A stretch of DNA of 64,000 nt from positions 3,854,541-3,918,540 of the forward strand of contig NC_033623.1 of NCBI RefSeq assembly GCF_001540865.1, given 5' to 3'. Made by a program: the position numbers and the translations under genes. Position 1 is the stretch's first letter. Each line of letters opens with the position of its first letter. This DNA is from Ananas comosus. Taxonomy: Eukaryota; Streptophyta; Magnoliopsida; Poales; Bromeliaceae. Shown here one piece after another: positions 33,348-45,418 of the stretch. The notes under the pieces were generated by a model that worked only from the letters and a program-made list of their open reading frames with translations, ran no database searches and was not told the DNA's origin.

Positions 33348-33905
33348 TTTAAAGTGTATCAATTTAGTATTCTGTAATTTCATTTTTTTTTCTTTCTGTC
33401 GGCCTTCCATTAATTAACTTTTCGATAAATCATATACAAAAAACTTCAGATATCCCACATATAGTTTATCGAATATTCATTTTAATATCCTTTAGTTTTT
33501 AACGAAAAAAATTAGTAGAGTGGATAACAAAAAGAAAAAAATAAAATCATAGAATACAAAAGTGATACACTTTAAATCACAGAATATTAAAATGAGAATA
33601 TGCGAAATCACATGAGTAGTATTTAAAGCTTTCCCCCCTCCCCCCCTCCCCCTGTAATTTCATTTTTTTTATTTTTGTCGGCCTTCCGTTAACTTTTCGA
33701 TAAATCATATGCAAAAAACTTCAGATATCCCACGTATAGTTTATCGAATATTCACTTTAGTATCCTTTAGTTTTTAACGAAAAATATTAGTAGAATGGAT
33801 AACAAAAAGAAAAAAATAAAATTATAGGATACAAAGTGATACACTTTAAATCACAGAATATAAAGTGAGAAAGCGCGAAATCACAGGAGTGGTATTTAAA
33901 AGCTC
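33348..33905. repeat. Tandem pair of a MITE-like hairpin unit
   Basis: Unit 1 (about 33348-33640) has terminal inverted words TGATTTAAAGTGTATCA and TGATACACTTTAAATCA. Unit 2 (about 33652-33905) repeats nearly the whole unit in direct orientation but lacks the left terminal word. A C-rich spacer separates them. Confidence 0.7.
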
Positions 33906-34453
33906 CCCACCCCCCCCAAAAAAGGTAGAGACCCCTCAACAATAGTCCGGTTTTGAAACAAAACCCTTTAACTTTTTAATTGCGTTAGATTTGGAACCCT
34001 TTCAACTTTCAATTTATTTGATTTCTTGTTTTTATACTTTCGTTTTGTTAAAAATTTTATCAAATTTAATAATTATGCTAATTATTAATTGTTAAATGGT
34101 CTAGTGTTACTTGCTAATAAAAATGATTAAATTTATTACATTAGGAAAAATTACAAGTGAGTTTGAAAAAGTCATTTAATCTTTTATCTGAAATCACTTA
34201 ATTCTAAAAAAATTAGCTTTTTTGCATAAAAATCTATTAATTTTGTATTTTCATAAAATCATATAATATTTTTTAATTTTACAAATTAAGGTAGAATTTT
34301 TTAAACAAAGAGATAAAATACTTCTTTTTTTCGTCTCCTTTCTCCTATTCTCCTATTCTTCCTTTCTTTCTCCGCTCGTTTCTTTTCCCTCCTCCTCCTC
34401 CTCCACCACCACCACTTGCGCGTCCCCGTCGTACTCCTCCCTTATCTCATCTA

Positions 34454-37400
34454 TGTTACCATATATATATTACATACTATATATATATTTTATATGTTAC
34501 CATATATAATATATGTACACTACCATTTATATTATATATATTACTATGTACATTACTTTCTTTTTAGGATAGTATTATTTTCTTTTGATTATTTCTTTGT
34601 CTAACAGGATACAATCCTGTACTTCCATATAAAGCTTTTTCCTCTCTCTATATAAGAGAATGGATTTAGATGAATAAAAATACAGAAAATTTCTCAATTC
34701 TCGTGTTTCGTGGTATCAAAGCCCTTCTAGAGTTTTATTCTCTTTCGACGACATTTTTGCTCATCTCCTAAGAAAGCGAATTGTCCGTCCAGATCAGCAC
34801 CACGTCACACCACGCCCGAGGACAACACGATCCGGTTCGAGTGGTTAACTGGGGCTGCGATCGTCATCATCACGTCCGTGTGGCTGCGTATCGTACCTCG
34901 ACATACGTCCGACCAAGTCATTTCTTCAGATTTGTCTATTCTATCTCTTTTCTTTATTTATTTAAGCTATGACATCTTCTATCAATCAATTTCTACAACT
35001 AGATGTCAAATTATCTAGTTCTAATTACCGGGAGTGGTCGGTGTCTGTAAAACATTTACTTGATGCCCTAGATTTAACAGATCATATTAATGACACTAGC
35101 CCTCCTGCTGATGAGAAGAAACTCAAAGAGTGGAATAATGCTGATAGACGTACTCGTGGAATTATATCCATGTATGTGGAAATTGACATCAGAATGCAGT
35201 TGGTGAGTTTCACTAAGGCTCGGCAAATGTGGGATCATCTTAAAAAACTGTATGAGCAATCTAGCCATACTCAATCCTATGCTGAATTCCAAGAGATCAC
35301 ATCGGCTCATCAAGGTGAACGCTCCATTCAAGAGTTTTATAGCTTTATGCAAGCAAGGTGGTGCCAACTATCCATCATGGACGAATCATTATGCCAGACT
35401 TGTTTGGCTTGCACTTGTGCTACCAAACAAACGCAAATTCGTGATCAGCAGTACTTTTTTCAATTTATTATGCGTCTACGGCCAGAGTTCGAGGCCTTGC
35501 GAGGCCAACTTCTTCATCGATCTCCGCTACCCACCATTGATGCTGCACTTGCAGAGCTTATTGCAGAGGAAACTCGTCTTCGAGTATTGCATTCCTCCAG
35601 TTCTTCAACACCGACTGTACTTGCTGCTCCAAATCAAGTTCCTCCTGTTCCAGTTGTTTTGTCATCTAAGCCTTTAAGTTCTACTAATTCGTTTGTTCCT
35701 CGAAAGAACAAACGCAATATCCAATACAAATATTGCCAACTCTGGGGGCATTCTATTCAAGATTGTAAGAAAAAGAAGTGGGTTGATCAACATCGATATT
35801 CTCCACGTGGTTATCATGCTGCTGCTTCTACTTTGCAGATCGAGCATCCTTCTTCTAACAATGCAGGACATCACATTGCCTCTACTCAACTCAGTTGGCC
35901 TCAACTAATGCAGCTACTCCAACAGAGCAATCTGAATAACTCGACTCCAAAAGAGCTAGAATCCAGTCCTCAGACATCATCAGTACCATCAGGTTTTGGT
36001 TCCCTTTCAACACCTAGCTTTGGAGGTAATTCTAAGAATTTTTGGATTCTAGACTCAGGTGCTTCTTTTCATATAACTCCACATGATTCATTACTTTCTT
36101 CACCTTCCCTATTGTCTTCTCCGCTCAATATTTTTACTACTGATGGTACACCACTTCCTGTTACTCATTATGGTACATTATCACCTACCATTAGTAATTC
36201 TGCCAAATTTTGTGTGCCCTCTATTTTACACATATCAGAACTTTCTTTAAATCTTTTGTCTGTTAGCCAAATTACTGATCATGATTGTACAGTTACATTT
36301 GACTCCTCTTCTTGTCGTGTTTAGGATCGTCGAACAGGGACTTTGATTGGACAGGGCTATAGGTGTGATGGCTTGTACTACATGGATCATCTGCATCTAC
36401 CATCCAACCATAACTCTGTTAACGCCACCACTGCTTCAACCATCTCTAGTACTACTTTATGGCATCGTCGCTTAGGTCACCTTTCTTTTGAACATCTTAA
36501 TGTTTTAATTCGTCGTGGTGTTTTAGGCAAATTTTCTGTTTCCAATAATCTCAGTTGTATGGGTTGCGAACTTGCTAAACATACTACTCGACCTTTTCCT
36601 ACTAGTAATTCTGTCTCTTATGCTGCTTTTGATTTAATTCATTCTGATTTTGGAGTCCTGCTCCTATTTCTACACGTATTGGTAATCGGTACTATGTGAT
36701 CTTTGTGGATGACTATTCTCGTTTTACCTGGATATATTTCATGAACAACCGGTCTGAACTATTGCAAATATATAAAAATTTTACAGTTATGATTCAAAAC
36801 ACATTTGGTACAAATATTAAAATATTTCGTTCAGACTCTGGTGGTGAATATATCTCTTCCGAATTCAGAAAAATTCTTGCAAGTCAAGGCACCTTACCTC
36901 AGCTTTCTTGCCCATATGCTCATCAACAAAATGGGGTTGCTGAAAGAAAGCATCGTCATATCATGGATACTGCTCGGTCTCTTCTTTTTGATAGTTCTGT
37001 TCCTTTACAATTTTGGGCTGATGCTGTCAATACAGCTGTTTACTTAATCAACATTATGCCTTCTAGTGTCCTTTCAGGTGTCTCTCCTAGTGAGTGGTTG
37101 TTTGCCAAGCCTCCTTCATATGATCACCTGCGAGTCTTCGCTTGCATTTGTCTTGTGTTGCTACCTCCTCACGAACGAAATAAATTGTCTCCTAAATCTG
37201 CTATTTGTATCTTTCTAGGATATAGTCTTGAGCATAAAGGGTATTGTTGCTATGATCCTAACACGAGATGTCTTCGGATTTCTCGTGATGTGATTTTCTT
37301 TGAGCATATTCTCTATTATGCCCAACCCACACCAGCCACTGCATCTTCTTCATCTGCACCTATCGATCTTTCCTTTTTGCATGATTCTTTTCCAGGGCAT

Positions 37401-39418
37401 TCCTCTTCCCCTGAGGACTCTATCTCTCCTAATACCTCTCCTGCAGATGAAAGTGAAGTTCATGCCTCTCATGATAGTCCTTCCGTCGAAGCTCCAACCG
37501 ACGATCCTCCAACATCCGTGCGTCGCTATCCCCTTCAAGAGCGCCAGCCCAAAAGGTTCTTTGGTTGTGCTTCCTCACATTCTCTTTCTCCCCATTTCCA
37601 TACCTTTCTCGCTACCATCCATTCTCACCAGGAACCACGAACATACTGCCAAGCTGTGGCCATTCCTGAGTGGCAAGATGCTATGTCTGACGAACTTAAG
37701 GCTCTTCACCACACCGGTACCTGGACGCTTGTTTGTCTTCCTCCAGGAAAGGTTCCAATCAATTGCAAATGGATCTACAAAGTTAAGACAAAGTCTGATG
37801 GTTCTATTGATCACTACAAGGCTCGCTTGGTTGCTCGCGGCTTTGCTCAAGAGTATGGCATCGATTACGAGGAGACATTTGCTCCGGTTGCTAAAATGAC
37901 CTCTGTTCGCGTTCTTATTGCTGTTGCTGCCACTTGTGGTTGGCCGTTATATCAACTTGATGTTAAGAATGCCTTTTTACATGGTGATCTTCACGAAGAA
38001 GTTTACATGCAGCCACCTCCTAGCCTTAATCATCCACCTGGTCATGTCTGCCTACTTCGCAAGGCATTGTATGGTCTTAAACAAGCTCCTCGTGCTTGGT
38101 TTGAGAAGTTCTCGACTGCTGTTATCTCTGCTGGTTTTCGTCAGAGTGAAAATGACCATGCATTATTCATTCACTCTTCTGCTCGTGGTATTACTATTTT
38201 ACTTCTCTATGTTGATGATATGATTATCACTGGTGATGATCCCGATTTTATATATTTTATCAAATCTTTCTTTCAACGTCAATTTGAAATAAGGATCTCG
38301 GGCTCCTCCGTTATTTTCTAGGTATTGAAGTAGCCTACGGTCCTAAAGGCTATTTGCTATCTCAACGGAAGTATACAGCGGATCTCATCTCTCGTGCTGG
38401 TCTTACTGACAATGACACAGTCAATACTCCTATGCAACTTCATCAAAAACTAACTCCTACCATGATCAAATCCTACTCGCTATCGGGAGTTAGTTGGAGC
38501 TTTTATTTATCTCACTATCTCTCGTCCAGATGTTGCTTATGCTGTCCACATAGTAAGCCAGTTTGTTCAGGAACCAACTTCTGTTCACTATGCTGCTATT
38601 CTTCGTATTCTCCCCTATCTTCGTGGCACTATTAATCAGAGTCTTTTCTTTTCTTCTACCTCGGAACTTGCACTCCGAGCTTATTCTGATGCTGATTGGG
38701 CTGGGGACCAAACTGATCGTCGATCTACCACAGGTTATTGCATATTTCTTGGTGATTCGCTTATTTCCTGGCGAGCTAAGAAACAGAATATTGTCTCCAA
38801 ATCTAGTGCCGAAGCTGAGTATCGTGCTATGTCTGCTACAGCATCTGAGATTGTTTGGCTTCGTCGTCTTCTTGGTGATATTGGCATTACTTGCTCTACT
38901 CCGACACCTCTGTATTGTGACAATCAAAGTGCCATCAAGATTGCTAATAATCCGGTATTTCATGAACGCACTAAACATATTGAAATTGATTGTCACTTCG
39001 TTCGGCATCATTTTCTTAATGGCACACTGGCATTATCTTTTATATCTTCTCATCTTCAGCTTGCCAACTTCTTCACAAAGTCTCAGACCACACAACATTA
39101 TCAATTTCTTTTATCCAAACTCTCGGTGTTTAACCCACCTTGAGTTTGCGGAGGGGTGTTACCATATATATAACAGGATACAATCTATTATGTACATTAC
39201 TTAACCCACATCAACATTAGACTTTGATATACACTACCATTTATATTATATATATTACTATGTACATTACTTTCTTATTAGGATAGTATTATTTCCTTTC
39301 GATTATTTCTTTGTATAACAGGATACAATCCTGTACTTTCATGTAAAGCTTTTTTCTCTCAAAAATAAGAAAATGGATTTAGATGAGATACAGAAAATTT
39401 CTCAATTCTCGTGTTTCA
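34454..39418 (+). mobile_element. Full-length but broken Ty1/copia element
   Basis: LTRs at 34454-34710 (257 bp) and 39157-39418 (262 bp) begin TGTTACCATATATA and end CTCGTGTTTCG/A. ATCTA duplications lie at 34449-34453 and 39419-39423. A Met-tRNA primer site TGGTATCAAAGC follows the 5' LTR at 34711-34722, and a purine-rich GCGGAGGGG precedes the 3' LTR. Short LTRs and RT type suggest the Ale/Retrofit group (tentative). It inserted into a 70-bp tandem repeat of the host TIR element. Confidence 0.95.
34969..39143 (+). pseudogene. Copia gag-pol with several disabling breaks
   Basis: Gag starts at ATG 34969 (UBN2-type, with Y-R-E-W and M-W-D-H-L motifs). The zinc knuckle near 35727-35770 reads Y-K-Y-C...H...C, so the first Cys is replaced by Tyr. 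The protease region with D-S-G-A lies near 36052. A TAG at 36322-36324, a shift near 36690, another near 38310 and a disruption near 38480 break the frame. Integrase (H-H-C-C near 36480-36570, then the DDE core to about 36960), RT (Y-V-D-D-M near 38207) and RNase H (D-A-D-W near 38687, end near 39080) are recognisable. It cannot make a full polyprotein but could be mobilised in trans. Confidence 0.9.
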
Positions 39419-39541
39419 ATCTATATCTCTGCTGCCGTCGACGACGGAGGTGGCGACGGCTCGAACACACATACTCCTCCCTTATCTCATCTATATCTCT
39501 GCTGCCGTCGACGATGGAGGTGGCGACAGCTCGAACACATC
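39419..39541 (+). repeat. 70-bp tandem duplication at the copia insertion site
   Basis: CTCTGCTGCCGTCGACGA occurs at 39427 and 39497 with nearly identical surroundings. The left flank of the copia element (34427-34453) carries the same ACTCCTCCCTTATCTCATC lead-in, so the insertion split this repeat. Confidence 0.8.
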
Positions 39542-40375
39542 ATGGATCACAAAAGTACAATATATTAATAAATAGTGCAATTTACAACAAAATAGTAAAA
39601 TATTTTTCCAACATTCTACTATTTGATATTTGTTGCACTATTTACTGGTACATTGTACTATTTTATGGTCTGTTGCACTTATCAAATAATATAATATAAT
39701 TTAAATAGTATAATATTTTTATTTTTTTTAATAAAAAATTTCAAAATAGAAAAAAAAAAAGGAGAAAAAGAACATTGACATCTCCTTCCTCTCTCTTTTC
39801 CCTCCCTTCTCCAGCACTCCTCTTCTACTGTTGACACCCTCTTCGTGCCTTGGTTCTCCGCCATGAGCGCCACAGTCGCTGCCGCCATCGAGGCCATGTG
39901 CTCTTGGGTTTACTACCTTATTGTCGCCTCTGCCTCCATGTTCCACAAGGAGGTGTGCCTCGGCCTCTGCCTTACCATTGCTAAGAGGAACTCCTTTGAA
40001 ATCATCGCCCTCTCGTCCACGCTCTGGATCCGCGATGATGGCGATGGAGGAAGAGGAGAATTGGAGAGAAAAGGGCAGGAGGCTGTGGAGAATGACGAAG
40101 GAGAGGAAGGAAACAATGACGGCGTCGACAACAATAGTGTCACGATGAAAGAGACAAAAGTGGTGAGAGTAGAGGAAAGAGAGAAAAGTAGAGGGCATTT
40201 CGGTCATTTTCATTAAAAAAAATTGCGCACAACTTGCAGAATAAAAATATGGCATAATTTTGCAAAAACACAGTATTGGTGGATTATTTATGCAAAAAGG
40301 TCAAAAAAAGGTTAGAAGTCGAGGGGTCTTAATTCAAAGCATGAAATGTTGAGGGGCCAGATTTTGAAATAGTGT
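39542..40375. other. Interior and right TIR region of the MULE-like element
   Basis: A GC-rich gene-like stretch at about 39779-40200 contains a 123-codon + strand frame (39845-40216) that runs into Glu/Asp/Asn-rich low complexity. It may be a captured gene fragment, but no domain was recognised on either strand. AT-rich TIR-side sequence with CCCCTCAACA-type words follows. Confidence 0.4.
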
Positions 40376-40383
40376 ATAGTTGA

Positions 40384-41206
40384 TAGGGGTGTAAACGAGC
40401 TAAACACGAGCGAGCTGGGGCCGACTCGTGTTCGGCTCATTTAATAAACGAGCCGAACACGAGCTAGCTCATTAAAGTATCGATCCAAAAAATTTAACTC
40501 ATGTTCGGCTCGTTAACAAAAGAACCGAACACGAGCTGGCTCACAAGCTGGCCAACGAACAATAAGTTACAAAGATTAGATTGGATGTATATAAAAATTA
40601 AATTTATAAAATCTTACTCATTAGACTTTGATCAAATGGTTGAAACTTTACATATAAATAAGTCTTTTTATAATTGAGCTCAACTTTATATTTTTATTTT
40701 ACTAAAAATAAAATAATAAAAATATATGTTATATATATAATTAGAGTTTTGCTAGAATACTATCGGTAGTAAACCGAGCGGTTTACTACCGATTATAATT
40801 GAGCGGTTTACTACCGATTTGTTTTCGATGATAGAGCTTCCAAATTGATAATCGGCATCGTTAAACATGATCTNCCAATAAATGAGTTTTTTTATAATTA
40901 AGCTCGCATTTATATTTTTATTTTGCTAAAAATTAAATAATAAAAATATATATTATATATAATTATTTATTTATATATAAAAATATAAATTAAATAAATT
41001 ATATAAATATAAAATATATGTATTCGAGTTGTTATCGAGACGAACACGAGCGAGCTGACCCCAGCTCGTGTTCGACTCGTTTATTAAATGAGCCGAAAAA
41101 TTCAGCTCGTGTTCGGCTCATTTACTAAACGAGCGATTCGATCTCGAGCTCATTTCGAGCCGAACACGAACTGACTTGCGAACGGCGAGCTGGATTGCCA
41201 CCCCTA
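40384..41206. mobile_element. Non-autonomous hAT-type element
   Basis: Starts TAGGGGTGTAAACGAGC and ends CCAGCTC...CACCCCTA style (TTGCCACCCCTA), with an exact 8-bp duplication ATAGTTGA at 40376-40383 and 41207-41214. Length is 823 bp. Both subterminal regions carry many copies of CGAACACGAGC and its inverse, as in hAT elements where transposase binds repeated subterminal motifs. No transposase ORF. A single N at 40874 interrupts the middle. Confidence 0.88.
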
Positions 41207-41299
41207 ATAGTTGAGGGGTTCTCTACATTTTACCCACCTAAAATGGACGCGGTTCACCACAATTTTGCCGGGCCCCACTTCCTTGACCACTCGGTTACG

Positions 41300-41990
41300 C
41301 GGAATTACATTATGCGCACCCGGTGTACCATGCACTTCATTTTTAAAATTTTATTAAAAAAATCACATATTACAAATTAATTTATTATTAAATTAATTAG
41401 TGAATTTTTTCTTACATGTATTTAAGAAAATTTAAAAGATTTATCTATAAAAATTTCTTCATTAGTTGCTAGCAAATTAGACTTGATCTAAGGTATTTGA
41501 AGTGTCTAGAAAATAACTTTTGCGATTTTTTGATATCATTTACCTAGTGATCGAAAGGATTCAAAAATCAATAATTTTTAATGGTTGATATCTGCCGTTT
41601 TCAAGTTTAACGGTATAGAAGTACTCAAATCAGATGAAATTTTGATACAAAATTCTTTATACTATCTACAACAAGATCAATATTTCTAATCGAAAATTTT
41701 AGTACTATATCACCACTTTTTATAGGATTTTTATTTTCAGCCGTTAAAGATTATTGATTTTGAATCCTTTCGATTGCTAGGTAAATGATATCGAAAAATC
41801 GCAAAAATTATTTTTTAGAAACTTCAAATACGCTAGATCAAGTCTAATGGAGCCGATCGTCGATTTGGAAATTCCATCATCGAAAACGGCTCAGGAGCAC
41901 GGAGGCCTTCCTTGTGCTCCGTGAGCTTTAGCTTCGATTTATGGAATTTTCGAATCGACGATGAGCTCCGTTAAACCTTGATGTTTTAGT
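41300..41990. mobile_element. Foldback MITE
   Basis: 41472-41582 and 41745-41852 are inverted copies of about 110 bp (GACTTGATCTA ... CTAGATCAAGTC), sharing CGATATCATTTACCTAG-type words. An outer inverted pair (GTCGATTTGGAAATTCCAT and ATGGAATTTTCGAATCGAC) brackets a GAGCACGGAGGCC centre near 41900. The same family occurs at 52388 and 63650. Ends are approximate. Confidence 0.6.
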
Positions 41991-41999
41991 GGATATATG

Positions 42000-42130
42000 A
42001 TATAGAGTAAATTATTTTAGGAGGATGAGAGAGAGAAAGAAGGAGGAAAAGGAGAGCGGGGGCGGGGGGCGGTGCGGGCGGGGGGCGTGGGAGGGTGGGG
42101 GGAGCGGGGGGGTGGGCGATAGGGAGGGAG
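42000..42130. other. Axis of the foldback, low-quality G-rich sequence
   Basis: G-runs such as GGGGGCGGGGGGCGG with little repeat structure. It marks the turn between the polished left arm and the noisy inverted right arm. Confidence 0.5.
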
Positions 42131-45100
42131 CGAGTGCGTGCTCGAGCTGGAACGGTTGTTTCGGGGATGATGGAATTTCTTCCAGGAATCGTGACGAGGG
42201 GGTGCGGGTTGGGGGAGGAGCGGCTGGACGGAGGCTGCCATAGACTTTGATCTAGCTGTATGTTTGAAGTTTTCTAAAAGTAATAATTTTTCGAGTTTTT
42301 TTCGATAGTCATTTTGGTACCTGCCAATCGAAAGGATTCTGGAAAATTTTCGAATAATCGAGGTGTTAACGGCTGAAAATAAAAATTCCTAGTAAAAAGT
42401 GGGGGAGGGGGGTGTGATGGATATGTAGCTAAATGTTCGATGTAGAGGAGAGTATTGATCGTTGAGATAGTAGTAGAGGAAGTTTTGTATTGCAAAAAAG
42501 GTTGCATGTTGTCTTTGAGTTTGCGATTCGGATACCGTTAAACTTTGAAAAACGGCAGAGTTAGGTCAGAGCCATAAAAATTATTGACTTTTTGGAATCC
42601 TTGTTCGATCACGTGGTAAATGATATCCAAAAATCGGCAAATAGTTGATTGTTCTAGACAGCGTGTCCAAATGACCTTAGATTCAAGTCTAATCTTGCTA
42701 CGCAACTAGATGAGAAATTATTTATAAGATTAAATCTTTTAAATATGTTCTTAAAATATGCAGATAAAGAACAGGTTCACTAATTGGGACATTTAATAAT
42801 AAATTAAATTTGTAAGGTATATTGGTGAGTTTTTGTTATAAACATTTTAAATCAATGAGAGTGGCATGGTACCAGCCGGGGTGCGCGTATAATGTAGAGT
42901 TCCCGCGTAATCCGAGTGGTCTAAGGAAGTGGGCCGGCAAAAATGTGGGGTGAAACCGCGGCAGTTTTAGGTGGGGCTAAAATGTAGAGAACCCCCCAAC
43001 TATTAGGTGGGCCAATGGCGCAGCTCGCCGTTCGCGAAAGTCAGTTCGTGTTCGGCTTCGAGAAATGAGCTCGAGAGTCGAAGGAGCGCTCGTTTAGTAG
43101 AATGAGCCGAATCACGACTGAATTTTTCGGGGCTCAGTCTTTAATGAGGAGAGACAGGCGAACACGAGCTGCGGAGATGGGGGTCAGCGGACCTCGCTCG
43201 TGTCGTCCGATAACAATCGAATACATATATTTTATGATTTTATATCAATTTATTAATTGGATATTGATTCTATATATAATTAACTGAAGGAGATGTAGAG
43301 AGAGTCGTATACTTGAATACTTATATTATATTATCTTAATTCTATATGGTAGTATGATCTTCAGCACAAATATAATAAATGTATATGTTTATTGCGGAGG
43401 CTATGATTATTAATCAAACAGGAATCAACGCTTATCCACGCCCAGAGTTTAATACGGTATATGTAGAAATATTCAACGTGGATTATTATTCATATAGGAG
43501 GCATTCGGTAATGGATACAGAAATCTATGAATGTTTATAATTTCGACGGATCAGATTTTACCTTATGATCAGAAAGGCATCAAAATAGATTATTAAATTT
43601 AGACGGCCTTGGATGGGGAAAATAAACGTATTGCGTATAGTTTTAACGTTGTAAGTCTACTAGTTTTTAAGAAATCCGTGTGAATTGATTCGTATGTTGA
43701 ATTGGCCAGTCGGATAGAAAAGTCTATTCATTACGTAGGATAAAAATGCAATTAATCCATCTTAAAGTTGAAGATCGGGATCATCCATTTGTAATCACAT
43801 CTTCGATTGATGGTCAAGCTCCTTTGCGATTTTGTGTGCTCGGTTTCCTTTGTCTATACGAGACTTTATTTTTCCGGAAACAAAATGATGCTTAACGAAA
43901 AATTTTGTGTATCTTCAAGAGTTATCTGATTAATGTAGCACTCTTGATACAGCTCATTTTACTGTTCATTCGTGTCTCTAGATTCGAGAAATGAAGCCGA
44001 ACACGAGTCGGCCCCATGATGCACATACGTGTATCTTTATGAGTCGGAGATAGCGTGCGTGGCTGCTAACTAATACCTTCTAATCAATCGAGTCGTATAA
44101 TACATTGATATATTTAGCAACAGGATTCTACAGAGCCCTTACTTACATCTATAATTTATTGCTAGTAAGGATAGATATTAAAAGAACACCTTCTGTGCAA
44201 GCTTTTACACGATTTTTCTGTATTTTGACTATATTGTATGGTGATTAAAATGGGAATTGCTGTCAGCCAATAATTATCTGTAGTATTTTTGCAAATATAT
44301 TTAATTGCATAATAATATAATTTGATGCCAAAGTTGTGAGAATTTTTTTATAAATGATTTCAAAATGACCGACGGATAACTTTTGGCTTGCTCCCTCCAC
44401 TTTTTCTCTCCACTCTCCCTCTACTGCTCAACACCAAACTCCTTGGTGCTCGTCTATTCATCGTAGCATAAAAGAATTTCTTTTCCTTTATTTGCTACAG
44501 AAACCGCGAGGTATAGTTGTGCCTTCCCTCCTTCGTCATTGGCTTCAACAGCCTCTCCTGCCCTTGTTTATCTCTCCATAATTACATACCTTACTTACTC
44601 CTCAACCACTCCGCCCATCAATCGCGGATCCAGTTAGGCGTGGACGACGTATTATGAGGCGCGCGTTGAACAGAATAAGATTTCAATAGGAAGGTTCCTC
44701 CTTTAGCATGGTTAAAGCATGATAAGACAGATGTCCAACCAACACTTGCCATCTGTGGAACATGGAAGTTGGCAAGTACGGACAGACTAATGTAATGTAG
44801 CGCTAATTACCCAAAAAGAAAGACACACTGAGCTCACGAGTGCGGCATGGCGAGCTAGATAGAGCCAGCTTCATGGCGGTAGAATACCACTAGATCAAAG
44901 ACTATCACAGAAACCTTGGAGGCGTTGTGCTATACAGTAGAAGCAGGTGAGGCTCGTCGGAGATAGGCGCGAGGGAAAACTTGAGAGTAGGAAGGAGGGA
45001 TTGTCAATGTTCTTTTTCCTTTTTTTTTTATTATTCCTATTTTCAGAGCCTATTTTGCCTTATACAAAATTAAAATAATCAAAGCAACAAGCTGGAACGT

Positions 45101-45418
45101 AGTCAGATATTACGTCATTCTTTGGCTAAAATCGACTAGAAACAACTGGGTATTGTGATGAAACTTACTTATGGAAAAATTGAATAAGTGTGACATACGC
45201 TGCAGACGGTGATGAGATACGTGCCCAGTAAACAACAACTGTACCCATGCTACACATGTTAGCAACAGAATTTATACAGGAAGGGTAAGCTAGTTAAATG
45301 TTGGAAACAATATTACATTATAAGCTGGATCAAATTATTGTTCTTACAGTTAAGGACACATGGGTTAATTGCAACTTACTATCTGGATGTCTCGGTATTA
45401 AACTAACAAGTCATTGAT
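42131..45418 (-). other. Error-rich inverted copy of 39450-41900
   Basis: Going right, this stretch follows the reverse complement of 41900 down to about 39450, with frequent single-base insertions and substitutions. Examples: 42241 onward matches the inverse of 41852; 42970-43010 matches the inverse of 41240-41200; 43985-44020 matches the inverse of 40440-40400; 44640-44680 matches the inverse of 40035-40010. A MITE-like stretch at 43480-43900 is extra relative to the polished arm. The error pattern is that of unpolished long-read sequence. Confidence 0.75.

Larger units (their letters stand above)
33924..41234. mobile_element. Large MULE-like TIR element hosting two later insertions
   Basis: The left end GGTAGAGACCCCTCAACAAT and the inverse of the right end (GTAGAGAACCCCTCAACTAT, preceded by GGTAAAAT) match, followed on both sides by TTTGAAA- or TTTCAAA-type words. 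This resembles plant Mutator-like TIRs. Inside are GC-rich gene-like segments (34320-34453 and 39419-40200), the copia element and the hAT element. I found no clear flanking duplication, and the left end adjoins a homopolymer-rich stretch. Confidence 0.45.

Noticed and set aside
36805..37899. Overlapping ORFs in other frames of the broken copia element (for example 37300-37899)
   Set aside because: Shadow frames of recognisable integrase and RT; no independent domain.
40384..41206. CRISPR-like or regularly spaced CGAACACGAGC repeats
   Set aside because: They are hAT subterminal repeats in both orientations with irregular spacing; CRISPR is not expected in a plant nucleus.
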